DNA of 14,713 nt from CADCVW01 sp035644935 (GTDB lineage: Bacteria > Pseudomonadota > Alphaproteobacteria > Sphingomonadales > Sphingomonadaceae), in NCBI GenBank assembly GCA_035644935.1, contig DASQNO010000099.1, positions 1-14,713 on the forward strand. Direction: 5' to 3'. Each line of letters starts with the position of its first letter. Position 1 is the first letter of the stretch. Positions 1-6,828 of the stretch are shown here, in pieces. Under the pieces are notes generated by a model. It saw nothing but the letters and a program-made list of their open reading frames with translations, searched no databases and had not been told where the DNA came from. Made by a program: the position numbers and the translations under genes.

Positions 1-563
1 CCCATCGTCGTCGGCACGCCCGCTACCTGGAGGATATGGTGGACCAAAGCCGTCGTCGTCGATTTGCCGTTGGTGCCCGTGATCCCCACCACCTTGTGCG
101 GCGGCAGCGACGCGCGCGCCTGCGCGAACAATTCGATGTCCCCGATGACGGGCACATCCGCGGCGCGCGCCGCGGCGGCGATCGGGTGTGTATTCAATGG
201 GATGCCGGGCGACACGACGATCGCGTCGAAGGACTTCAAATCCAGTGTGAGCGGGTCCGCGAACGTCAGGTCCTCCCCGGCCTTCGCCGGGGATGGGGAC
301 CATTGCGGCGGAGCCGGAATGGTGGAGGGGTTTTGCAGCGCGTAGTCTCCTTGGGAAGATACCCCTCCACCATGCTGCGCATGGTCTCCCTCCCCGTCGC
401 TGCGCGACGGGGAAGACTTAAGCGCCGCCCGCGCTTCCTCGCGCTCGTCCCAAGCAACCACGCTCGCCCCGCTCGCCAGCAACGCATGCACGCTCGCCGC
501 GCCTGACCGCGCCAATCCCAGAACCGCGTAGCTTCTGCCGGCAAAGGCCTCGCTCGTGATCAC
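1..563 (-). CDS. murD: UDP-N-acetylmuramoyl-L-alanine--D-glutamate ligase MurD (N-terminal part, carries an in-frame repeat)
   Basis: MurD is the cytoplasmic ATP-dependent ligase that adds D-glutamate to UDP-MurNAc-L-Ala. The start is GTG at 563-561, overlapping the mraY stop as GTGA. I translated the minus strand from there and found no stop through the left edge, giving 187 complete codons; the C-terminal part of the central domain and domain 3 lie outside. Visible motifs: a Rossmann-like VLGLARSG at residues 14-21, DER at 39-41, VVSPGIPLN at 116-124, GDIELF at 141-146, and the ATP-binding P-loop GTNGKST at 163-169. The oddity is a hydrophilic Ser/Gly/Pro-rich stretch at about residues 50-98, encoded by an inverted pair of palindromic repeats. 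It separates Asp39 from Ser118 by 79 residues, where E. coli MurD (from memory) has about 36 between the equivalents. The rest of the domain is intact, so a functional protein with an extra loop is the likeliest reading. Confidence 0.95.
   Translation of the reverse strand, partial: MITSEAFAGRSYAVLGLARSGAASVHALLASGASVVAWDEREEARAALKSSPSRSDGEGDHAQHGGGVSSQGDYALQNPSTIPAPPQWSPSPAKAGEDLTFADPLTLDLKSFDAIVVSPGIPLNTHPIAAAARAADVPVIGDIELFAQARASLPPHKVVGITGTNGKSTTTALVHHILQVAGVPTTM
271..412. repeat. REP/BIME-like inverted pair of composite palindromic repeats inside murD
   Basis: The left arm holds hairpin A (CCCCGGC/GCCGGGG, 275-292, CTTC loop) and hairpin B (ACCATT/AATGGT, 299-323, with an inner CGGC/GCCG stem). 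It ends in the conserved tail at 319-331. The right arm repeats this order in mirror image: the complementary tail at 361-373, hairpin B' (ACCATGC/GCATGGT, 369-385) and hairpin A' (CCCCGTCGC/GCGACGGGG, 392-412). The tails ATGGTGGAGGGGT and ACCCCTCCACCAT form a perfect 13-bp inverted repeat around a 29-nt spacer. Hairpin stems differ in sequence between arms but keep their pairing, as expected of a repeat family under structural selection. This design resembles intergenic REP/BIME-type elements common in alphaproteobacteria; here it is read in frame as part of MurD. Confidence 0.85.
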
Positions 564-1630
564 CGAAGCTTCAGCGTCGACAGGCCCGCCAGCGCCAGCA
601 CGAACGCGATGATCCAGAAGCGGATCACCACTGTCGGCTCCGACCAGCCGAGCTGTTCGAAATGATGGTGGATGGGCGCCATCTTGAACACGCGGCGGCC
701 CGTGCGCTTGTAGAAGAAGACCTGGATGATGACGGACAAGGCCTCGACCACGAACAGCCCGCCGATGATCGCCAGCACGAATTCATGGTGCGTCGCCACC
801 GCGATCGCCCCCAGCGCGCCGCCCAGCGCCAGGCTGCCCGTGTCGCCCATGAATACCGCCGCGGGCGGCGCGTTGAACCAGAGGAAGGCGAGCCCCGCAC
901 CGACGATGGCCATGCACAGCACGGCCAGCTCGCCCGCGCCCGACACGTGCGGAATGCCGAGATAGGCGGAGAACACCGCGTTGCCGACCAGATAGGCAAT
1001 TACCAGGAACGCAAGGCTGGCGATGATCACGGGCATGGAGGCCAGGCCGTCGAGCCCGTCGGTCAGGTTCACCGCATTGCCGAACGAGACGATCACGAAC
1101 GCGCCGAACGGGATGTACCACCAACCTATGTTGAGCACCGGCCCCTGCACGAAGGGGAGATAGAGGTTGGTGTTGGACGCATCGACGATCATCCACGTTG
1201 CGAGCCCCGCGATCGCGAATTCGAGCAGCAGGCGCAGCCGGCCCGACACGCCGCCGTGGTGCGACTTCTTGACCTTGGCGTAATCGTCCATGAACCCGAT
1301 CAGGCCGAAACCCGTGGTGACGAACAGGCACGCCCAGGTGAAGCGGTTGGTGATGTCCATCCACAACAGCACCGAGATGATCAGCGCGGTGAGGATCAGC
1401 AGCCCGCCCATCGTCGGCGTGCCGCGCTTGGCGAGGTGCGACTGCGGGCCGTCGTCCCGGATCGGCTGGCCCTTGCCCTGCCGGACGCGCAGCCACCCGA
1501 TGAATTTGGGGCCGATCAGCAGCCCGATGAACAAGGCGGTGGCGGTGGCGCCGCCGGCGCGAAAGGTGATGTAGCGGATGAGGTTCAAGAGACCGGGAAA
1601 GCCAAGCTCCTGCGCGAGGACGTAGAGCAT
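560..1630 (-). CDS. mraY: phospho-N-acetylmuramoyl-pentapeptide-transferase MraY
   Basis: MraY is the integral inner-membrane enzyme that transfers phospho-MurNAc-pentapeptide from UDP to undecaprenyl phosphate, making lipid I. The 356-residue length is close to the usual 350-360. Family motifs are all present: GTPTMGG at 70-76, the catalytic Asp pair FMDDYAK at 113-119, NAVNLTDGLDGLA at 185-197, FMGDTGS at 260-266 and the HHHFE histidine cluster at 321-325. About ten hydrophobic segments alternate with short loops. The ATG at 1630 lies 2 nt after the murF stop, and the TGA stop overlaps the murD GTG start, so it sits within the coupled operon. Nothing is missing or disrupted. Confidence 0.99.
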   Translation of the reverse strand: MLYVLAQELGFPGLLNLIRYITFRAGGATATALFIGLLIGPKFIGWLRVRQGKGQPIRDDGPQSHLAKRGTPTMGGLLILTALIISVLLWMDITNRFTWACLFVTTGFGLIGFMDDYAKVKKSHHGGVSGRLRLLLEFAIAGLATWMIVDASNTNLYLPFVQGPVLNIGWWYIPFGAFVIVSFGNAVNLTDGLDGLASMPVIIASLAFLVIAYLVGNAVFSAYLGIPHVSGAGELAVLCMAIVGAGLAFLWFNAPPAAVFMGDTGSLALGGALGAIAVATHHEFVLAIIGGLFVVEALSVIIQVFFYKRTGRRVFKMAPIHHHFEQLGWSEPTVVIRFWIIAFVLALAGLSTLKLR

Positions 1631-1632
1631 TC

Positions 1633-2985
1633 TCAGGCCGCCTTCAGCGCGGCGACGAGGCGGGCTAGGCCGACGCCGTTGGACCCCTTGACCAGGACTG
1701 TGTCGCGCGGGGCCGGGCGCACGTGCGGGATCAGCGCCTCCACGGCTGGGAAATGCTGCGCGAATGGCAATTCGGAAGCGAGCGAAAGCATGGCGGGACC
1801 GACCAGAAACAGGGTCTCGACGCCGTTTTCGCGAAGAATCGGCGCAAGATCCGCGTGATATGACGCGGATTCGGCCCCCAATTCGCGCATTTCGCCAAGA
1901 ATAGCGACCCGCCGGCCGGGCTCGCGGCCCAGCGACGCGATCGTCGCGGCCATCGACGCGGGATTGGCGTTGTAGCTTTCGTCGATCAGCGTCGCCTCGC
2001 CGCCCTCGACGCGGATCGTCACCCGCTCGCCGCGCCCCGGCAGTCCCGGCATTTCGGCCAGCGCCAGCCCCGCCGCGGGCAGATCGCCGCCCACCGCGTA
2101 CACGGCGGCGAGCACGGCCATGGCGTTGGACACCCAGTGATCGCCCGGCGGGGCCAGCGTGAACGTCAGCTCCGCATCGGGCAGCACCGCGCAGATGAGG
2201 GTGCCGCCGCCCCCGGTGGCCATCGCCTCGCGCGCGTGGACGTCGGCGCCCTCGCCGCGCCCGAAGGTCAGAATGCGCGCGGCGTAGGGCTCGGCGGCGG
2301 CGCGCAGGCGGTCGCGATACGGGCTGTCGAATGGGATGATCGCCGTGCCGCCGGGCTGCAGCCCCTGGAAGATCTCGCCCTTGGCGTCGGCGATGGCTTC
2401 CACGGAATCGAAGAATTCGCGGTGCGCGGGCGCGATGGCGGTGACGATCGCGGCGTGCGGGCGCACGATCCGTGTCAGTTCAGCGAGTTCGCCCGCGTGG
2501 TTCATTCCCATCTCGAACACGCCGAACGCGGTGTCCGCCGGCATGCGCGCCAGCGACAGCGGCACGCCCGTATGGTTGTTGTAGCTTTTGACCGAACGGT
2601 GCGCGCGGCCGGGCGCGTCGCGGTCCAGCGCCGCGAACAAGGCTTCCTTGGTGCCCGTCTTGCCCACCGACCCGGTGACGCCAATGATCTTGCCCGACGT
2701 CCGCGCCCGCGCCGCGACCGCCATCGCGTTCAGCGCCGCGCCTGCGTCCACGACCATGACGTGCGGGCCGTCCACGGGTTGGCTGACCAGCGCCGCCGAC
2801 GCCCCGGACGCGAACGCCCCGGGGACGAAGCGGTGACCGTCCATCGTCTCGCCCTTCATTGCGACGAACAGATGCCCGGCCTCCGCTTCGCGGGAGTCGA
2901 AGCTGACGCCGGTGACGGCGAAGGGTTCGGACGCGGTCCCGCCGGTGGCGCGCGCGATCTCGTCGGAGGTCCAGAGCGGGGTCAT
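1633..2985 (-). CDS. murF: UDP-N-acetylmuramoyl-tripeptide--D-alanyl-D-alanine ligase MurF
   Basis: MurF is the cytoplasmic ligase that adds D-Ala-D-Ala to the UDP-MurNAc-tripeptide, the last soluble precursor step. I chose the ATG at 2985 (MTPLWTSDEIARATGG), which overlaps the murE stop as ATGA; the open frame extends further upstream, but that part is murE in another frame. The protein is 450 residues, close to the 452 of E. coli. Motifs: P-loop VTGSVGKTGTKEAL around 103-116 with Lys109 and Thr110, SYNNHTGVP at 134-142, the DAKGEIF region, IDESYNANP in the central domain, and KGSNGVGLARLV near the C-terminus. The Gly after Lys-Thr in the P-loop replaces a more usual Ser or Thr, a variation I believe also occurs in other alphaproteobacteria. 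Only 2 nt separate it from mraY. Confidence 0.98.
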   Translation of the reverse strand: MTPLWTSDEIARATGGTASEPFAVTGVSFDSREAEAGHLFVAMKGETMDGHRFVPGAFASGASAALVSQPVDGPHVMVVDAGAALNAMAVAARARTSGKIIGVTGSVGKTGTKEALFAALDRDAPGRAHRSVKSYNNHTGVPLSLARMPADTAFGVFEMGMNHAGELAELTRIVRPHAAIVTAIAPAHREFFDSVEAIADAKGEIFQGLQPGGTAIIPFDSPYRDRLRAAAEPYAARILTFGRGEGADVHAREAMATGGGGTLICAVLPDAELTFTLAPPGDHWVSNAMAVLAAVYAVGGDLPAAGLALAEMPGLPGRGERVTIRVEGGEATLIDESYNANPASMAATIASLGREPGRRVAILGEMRELGAESASYHADLAPILRENGVETLFLVGPAMLSLASELPFAQHFPAVEALIPHVRPAPRDTVLVKGSNGVGLARLVAALKAA

Positions 2986-4397
2986 GCCACGCACTCCCGC
3001 GCCACGGTGACGTCGTCGAACGGCAGCACCTGGTCGTTGACGATCTGCCCCTGTTCGTGACCCTTGCCCGCGAGCAGCACAATGTCTCCTTCGCCCGCCA
3101 TCGCCAGGGCGTGGGCGATGGCGGCGCGGCGGCCGGGAACTTCGATGGCACAAGGCGCGGCGGCGAGGATGGCGGCGCGGATGGTGGCGGGATCCTCGCT
3201 GCGGGGATTGTCGTCGGTGACGATCACGATGTCGCTGAGACGCGATGCGACCGCGCCCATGTCCGGGCGCTTGCCGATGTCGCGGTCCCCGCCGGCGCCG
3301 ACCACGGTGATCAGGCGCGCGTGCGCGTGCGGGCGCAGCGCGGCAATCGCAGCCTCCAGCGCGTCGGGCGTATGCGCGTAGTCGACATAGACGGGGGCAC
3401 CTGCAGGCGTGATCACCGCACGTTCCAGGCGGCCGCGCACGGGCTGGACGCGGGACAGGTTACGCAGCGTTTCATCGACGTCGCCGCCGGTGGCGATGAC
3501 GAGCCCGGCGGCGGTGAGCGCGTTGGCCGCCTGGTACGCGCCGATCATGGGAAGGGTGACGGTGTGGAGCACGTCTCCACTTGTCACAGTGAGCGTCTGC
3601 CCCAGCGCCGTGTGCGTATGCTCGACCAGCTTCAGCGTCTCGCCGCGCGTGCCCACGCTGATCACCCGCAAGCCCCGCGCGCGCGCGGCCGCTATCACCT
3701 CGTCCGACTTCGGGTCGTCCGCCCACACCACGACCGTGCCGCCATCCTCCACCACCTGCGTGAACAGGCGCAGCTTGGCGGCGAAATACGCATCCATTGT
3801 GCCGTGATAGTCGAGATGATCCCGGCTGAAGTTGGTGAACGCGGCGGCGCGCACGGGAACGCCCTGCGTGCGGTACTGGTCGAGGCCGTGGCTGGACGCC
3901 TCGAACGCCACATGGCTGACGCCCTCGCGCGCCAGGCCCGCCATGTTGGACAGGAACGTCACGACGTCGGGCGTCGTCAGGCCGGTGGTCGCCTGGTCGT
4001 CCGCGGTGGTGATGCCCAGCGTGCCCACCGACGCCGAACGGTGCCCGGCGAGGCGCCAGAGCTGGCGGGCCAGCTCCACACTGCTGGTCTTGCCGTTGGT
4101 GCCGGTGACCGCGACGCAGGTTTCGGGAAACGGCGCGAAGAAGCGCGCGGCGAGATCGGCGAAGGCGCGGCGGGGCTGCTCGCTGGCGACATGCCGCGCG
4201 GCCTCGACCCGCAGCTCGGGACGCGCCACCACCGCGACCGCGCCCGATGCCACGGCGTCGGCCACGAAGTCCTCGCCGTTGAAGCGCGCGCCGGCGAACG
4301 CGCCGAACACCGTGCCCGGCGCGACCTTGCGGTGGTCGATCGCGAACCCGGTCACCTCGGCGTCCCCTCCCCCATCGATCAGCGCCCCCAATCGCAT
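2982..4397 (-). CDS. murE: UDP-N-acetylmuramoyl-L-alanyl-D-glutamate--2,6-diaminopimelate ligase MurE
   Basis: MurE adds the third stem-peptide residue to UDP-MurNAc-L-Ala-D-Glu in the cytoplasm. The protein is 471 residues. Visible: P-loop VTGTNGKTSS at 98-106, the substrate TTPD at 141-144, EASSHGLDQ at 166-174, SRDHLDYHGTM at 191-201, YFAAKLRLF with the lysine expected to be carbamylated (Lys208), YVDYAHTPDAL at 337-347, GDRDIGKRP at 370-378, DNPRSEDP at 396-403 and GKGHEQGQ at 444-451. The DNPR motif marks the meso-diaminopimelate-adding class rather than the lysine class, consistent with a Gram-negative wall. The ATG shares one base with the ftsI stop (TAATG), and the TGA overlaps the murF ATG. 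The second Thr of the classic GKTT is Ser here, a conservative change. Confidence 0.98.
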   Translation of the reverse strand: MRLGALIDGGGDAEVTGFAIDHRKVAPGTVFGAFAGARFNGEDFVADAVASGAVAVVARPELRVEAARHVASEQPRRAFADLAARFFAPFPETCVAVTGTNGKTSSVELARQLWRLAGHRSASVGTLGITTADDQATTGLTTPDVVTFLSNMAGLAREGVSHVAFEASSHGLDQYRTQGVPVRAAAFTNFSRDHLDYHGTMDAYFAAKLRLFTQVVEDGGTVVVWADDPKSDEVIAAARARGLRVISVGTRGETLKLVEHTHTALGQTLTVTSGDVLHTVTLPMIGAYQAANALTAAGLVIATGGDVDETLRNLSRVQPVRGRLERAVITPAGAPVYVDYAHTPDALEAAIAALRPHAHARLITVVGAGGDRDIGKRPDMGAVASRLSDIVIVTDDNPRSEDPATIRAAILAAAPCAIEVPGRRAAIAHALAMAGEGDIVLLAGKGHEQGQIVNDQVLPFDDVTVARECVA

Positions 4398-6175
4398 TAT
4401 CCGCCCTTCTTGCCGCCCCTCATGACCGCCAGATCCTGGAGATCGACCTCGCGCGATTCATTTGGGTAGACGCCGAGCAGCGGGCCGATGCGCGACACGA
4501 CCTGCTTGACCACGGGCGCCGCGGTCCAGCCCGCCGTGGCGAAGCCGAAGGTTTCGGCATTGCCGCGCGGTTCGTCCAGCATCGCGATGACCACATAGCG
4601 CGGCGCGTCCATCGGGAAAGCGGCGGCGAATGTCGAGACCAGCGACTTGCGGGCATAGCCGCCGTCCTTGGGCTTCTCCGCCGTGCCCGTCTTCCCGCCA
4701 ACGCGGTAGCCGGGCGCGTCGGCATTGCGGCCCGTACCCTCCAGCACGATCAGCCGCATCATCTGGCGCATGCGTTCGCTGGTGCGTTCGGTGAAAATGC
4801 GCTTGCCCGCCGGCAGGCCCGGACCCGTGCGCTTGAGCAGGGTGGTCGGCCGCCAGATGCCGCCGTTGACCATCGCCGCGTAGGCGGACGCCAGATGCAG
4901 CGGCGACACCGCGACGCCGTGCCCGAACCCGGCGGTCATCAACGTCGCGCGGCCCCAGTACGCCGGCCAGATCGGCTTGCCGCGTTCTGGCAGTTCGACA
5001 TCGACCTGCCGGTCGAAGCCCATTTCACTGAACGCCTTCTTCATGCGCGTCTCGCCCATTTCGTCCGCCACGCGCGCGGTGGCGATGTTGGACGAATGGA
5101 TCAGCAGTTCGGCGACGTTGATCGACCGTCCCATCGGGTGATCGTCGTTGATCGCAAAGCGCCCGACGCGCACCGGCGCGCCCGCGGCGTACATCTGGAA
5201 CGGCGACTTGATTACGCCCGCGTCCATCGCGGCGGCAACGGTCAGCGGCTTGAACACAGACCCCAGTTCGTAGACGCCCAGCGTCGCGCGGTTGAAGCGC
5301 GAGTCGTCGGACGCGCGGCCCGCCGCGTTGGGGTTGTATGACGGCAGCGACGCCAGCGCGATCAGCTCGCCCGAATGGACGTCCAGCACGACCCCGGTGG
5401 CGCCGATCGCGTTGAACTTGGTCATCGCCGCCAGCAGTTCGGACTCCACCGCGCCCTGCACCCGGCTGTCGATCGACAGCATGGCGGGCGCGCCGCGGGT
5501 GCCGGCACCGCTCAGTTTGGCGTCGAGCACACGCTCCATGCCCGCTGCGCCATGGCCGTCGACGTCGGTCCAGCCGAGAATGTGCCCAGCCAGCATCGTC
5601 TGCGGATACAGGCGCTCGGGCTCGCGATCGAACGCCAGGCCGGGCTCGCCCAGGGCATTGACCTTGGCGACCAGTTCCGGAAGCGCGCGGCGCCTGAGAT
5701 ACGCGAACTTCGAATTCGACGTCAGCAGCTTGTAATAGGTGGCAGCCGAGCGCTCGGGCATCAGCGCTTCCAGTCGTTCGGCCAGCGCCAGCTTGTCGCC
5801 GATCACCTTTCCTGGCTGCACCGCGATGGTCCACGCGTCGATCGTGCGGGCGAGCGCGACGCCGTTGCGGTCGACGATGTCGCCGCGTTCGGGAAGAAAG
5901 CTGGTGATCGCCTGCCGCCGTCCGGCATGGTCCCCGAACGCCGCCAGCCACAGCAGGCGAAGCAGGATCAGCGCGGTAACCCCCGCGAACAGCAGCATCA
6001 TCAGCATCAGCCGGTGATGCGTCAGCGCCAGGCTGCGCCCGCGCGGCCCGGGGAGCGGACCGCGATCATTGTCCGGCCGCCGGCCGGTTCCGCGGCCGGG
6101 CGCGGGGCCGCCGCGTCCGTAACCCGGACGGTCGTCGCCAGGATTGTCGCGGACGCGCGCGGCGATGCTGCTCAT
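4397..6175 (-). CDS. ftsI: septal peptidoglycan D,D-transpeptidase FtsI (PBP3)
   Basis: FtsI is the inner-membrane-anchored class B penicillin-binding protein that crosslinks septal peptidoglycan in the divisome. It has 592 residues. Layout: a cytoplasmic tail of about 50 residues rich in Arg, Gly, Pro and Asp; one membrane segment at about 55-78; a non-catalytic pedestal domain starting near FLPERGDIVDRNG (93-105); then the transpeptidase domain. Catalytic motifs: SxxK in YELGSVFKP (Ser306, Lys309), SSN at 361-363, and KTGT at 495-498. The C-terminus ends in a Gly/Lys tail. The ATG overlaps the ftsL stop as ATGA and the TAA overlaps the murE ATG by one base. The N-terminal tail is longer and more basic than in E. 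coli. Position next to ftsL supports FtsI over the elongation enzyme PBP2. Confidence 0.98.
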   Translation of the reverse strand: MSSIAARVRDNPGDDRPGYGRGGPAPGRGTGRRPDNDRGPLPGPRGRSLALTHHRLMLMMLLFAGVTALILLRLLWLAAFGDHAGRRQAITSFLPERGDIVDRNGVALARTIDAWTIAVQPGKVIGDKLALAERLEALMPERSAATYYKLLTSNSKFAYLRRRALPELVAKVNALGEPGLAFDREPERLYPQTMLAGHILGWTDVDGHGAAGMERVLDAKLSGAGTRGAPAMLSIDSRVQGAVESELLAAMTKFNAIGATGVVLDVHSGELIALASLPSYNPNAAGRASDDSRFNRATLGVYELGSVFKPLTVAAAMDAGVIKSPFQMYAAGAPVRVGRFAINDDHPMGRSINVAELLIHSSNIATARVADEMGETRMKKAFSEMGFDRQVDVELPERGKPIWPAYWGRATLMTAGFGHGVAVSPLHLASAYAAMVNGGIWRPTTLLKRTGPGLPAGKRIFTERTSERMRQMMRLIVLEGTGRNADAPGYRVGGKTGTAEKPKDGGYARKSLVSTFAAAFPMDAPRYVVIAMLDEPRGNAETFGFATAGWTAAPVVKQVVSRIGPLLGVYPNESREVDLQDLAVMRGGKKGG

Positions 6176-6828
6176 GTGGTCGTCTTGGCCTTGGCTTTCT
6201 TGTCGGCCACGGCCGCGGTCTGTCGTTTCGGGGTCTTGGCCGCCGGCTTAGGCGCCGCCGCGTCGTCGCCGGATCGGGCCGCTTTGGGCTTGGCGGTCGG
6301 CTTGGCGGTCGGCTTGACCTTGGGACGCTCGTCGCGTTCGCGCGGCTCGGGCGCGGCGTCCGACACGCTGGCGCGGACCAGACGCGAGTCGGTGCGCGTT
6401 TCGGTGCGCACCGGGCTGTAGTCGGCCATCACGGTGGGCCGGTCGGCGGCGGGCGGCGGCGCGGCGACGGCGTGCATGAACCGCTCGCCCTCATCGATCG
6501 CGCCCGTGCCGCCGTCGGTGCCTAGCGCCTTGGACTCGACACGGCCAAGGCTCGCGAGCTGTACCTCACCTTCCAGGAACTGCCCCTCCGTCGGGGCGGT
6601 CAGCGCCAGCACGTCCGAATTCCAGCGCTCCAGCTGCCGCAGCCGGCCGCGCGTCGTCAGTTCCGTGTCCAGCGCCCGGATGTCGCGCTTGGCGAGCAGA
6701 ATGCGCGTTTCGACGCGTTCCAGCGACGCGCGCTCGGCCGCGACGCGGAGCGAGACCATGTAGCAGCTGATCGCCGCGCCCGCGACGGCGCCGACCCACA
6801 GGACGGAACGGAAACTCTGAACGATCAT
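6172..6828 (-). CDS. ftsL: cell division protein FtsL-like, with long basic C-terminal tail
   Basis: By position between rsmH and ftsI and by topology this is FtsL, the bitopic divisome protein that in other bacteria partners FtsB and FtsQ and activates FtsWI. Sequence identity alone would not prove it, as FtsL diverges fast. The 218 residues show a very short cytoplasmic start, a membrane segment at about 7-28 and a heptad-like helix at about 29-65 (ERASLERVETRILLAKRDI) fitting the FtsL coiled coil. A conserved-looking RLRQLERWN (62-70) leads into ALTAPTEGQFLEGEVQLASL. From about residue 120 there is a low-complexity tail rich in Ala, Pro and Lys, including TAKPTAKPK and a KKAKAKTTT end; by topology it should be periplasmic. 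E. coli FtsL has about 121 residues, so the tail is the main difference. Both ends overlap neighbours by ATGA. Confidence 0.9.
   Translation of the reverse strand: MIVQSFRSVLWVGAVAGAAISCYMVSLRVAAERASLERVETRILLAKRDIRALDTELTTRGRLRQLERWNSDVLALTAPTEGQFLEGEVQLASLGRVESKALGTDGGTGAIDEGERFMHAVAAPPPAADRPTVMADYSPVRTETRTDSRLVRASVSDAAPEPRERDERPKVKPTAKPTAKPKAARSGDDAAAPKPAAKTPKRQTAAVADKKAKAKTTT
6287..6322. repeat. 12-bp tandem repeat in the ftsL tail
   Basis: GGCTTGGCGGTC occurs twice in direct succession (6287-6298 and 6299-6310), followed by a diverged third unit starting GGCTTGACC. On the minus strand it encodes the Ala-Lys-Pro-Thr repeats of the FtsL C-terminal tail. Its 12-bp unit keeps frame, so copy number could change without disrupting the gene. 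Confidence 0.85.

Noticed and set aside
105..118. P-loop difference between MurD GKST and MurE GKTS as a possible active-site defect
   Set aside because: Both variants keep the Lys and the following hydroxyl residue and are normal for Mur ligases.
36..506. A 156-residue plus-strand open frame across the murD repeat
   Set aside because: Its Arg-rich product has no motif, while the minus-strand MurD frame has P-loop and substrate motifs on both sides of the repeat.
662..1858. A 398-residue open frame on the plus strand opposite mraY
   Set aside because: Antisense shadow; rich in Arg, His, Glu and Gln as expected from reversed hydrophobic codons.
3057..4469. A 470-residue open frame on the plus strand opposite murE
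   Set aside because: It is the antisense of murE in GC-rich DNA; it is Arg/His/Gly-rich, has no recognisable motif, and murE is certain.
5375..6421. A 348-residue open frame on the plus strand opposite ftsI and ftsL
   Set aside because: Antisense shadow; no signal, domain or ribosome site, and it crosses a junction between two certain genes.
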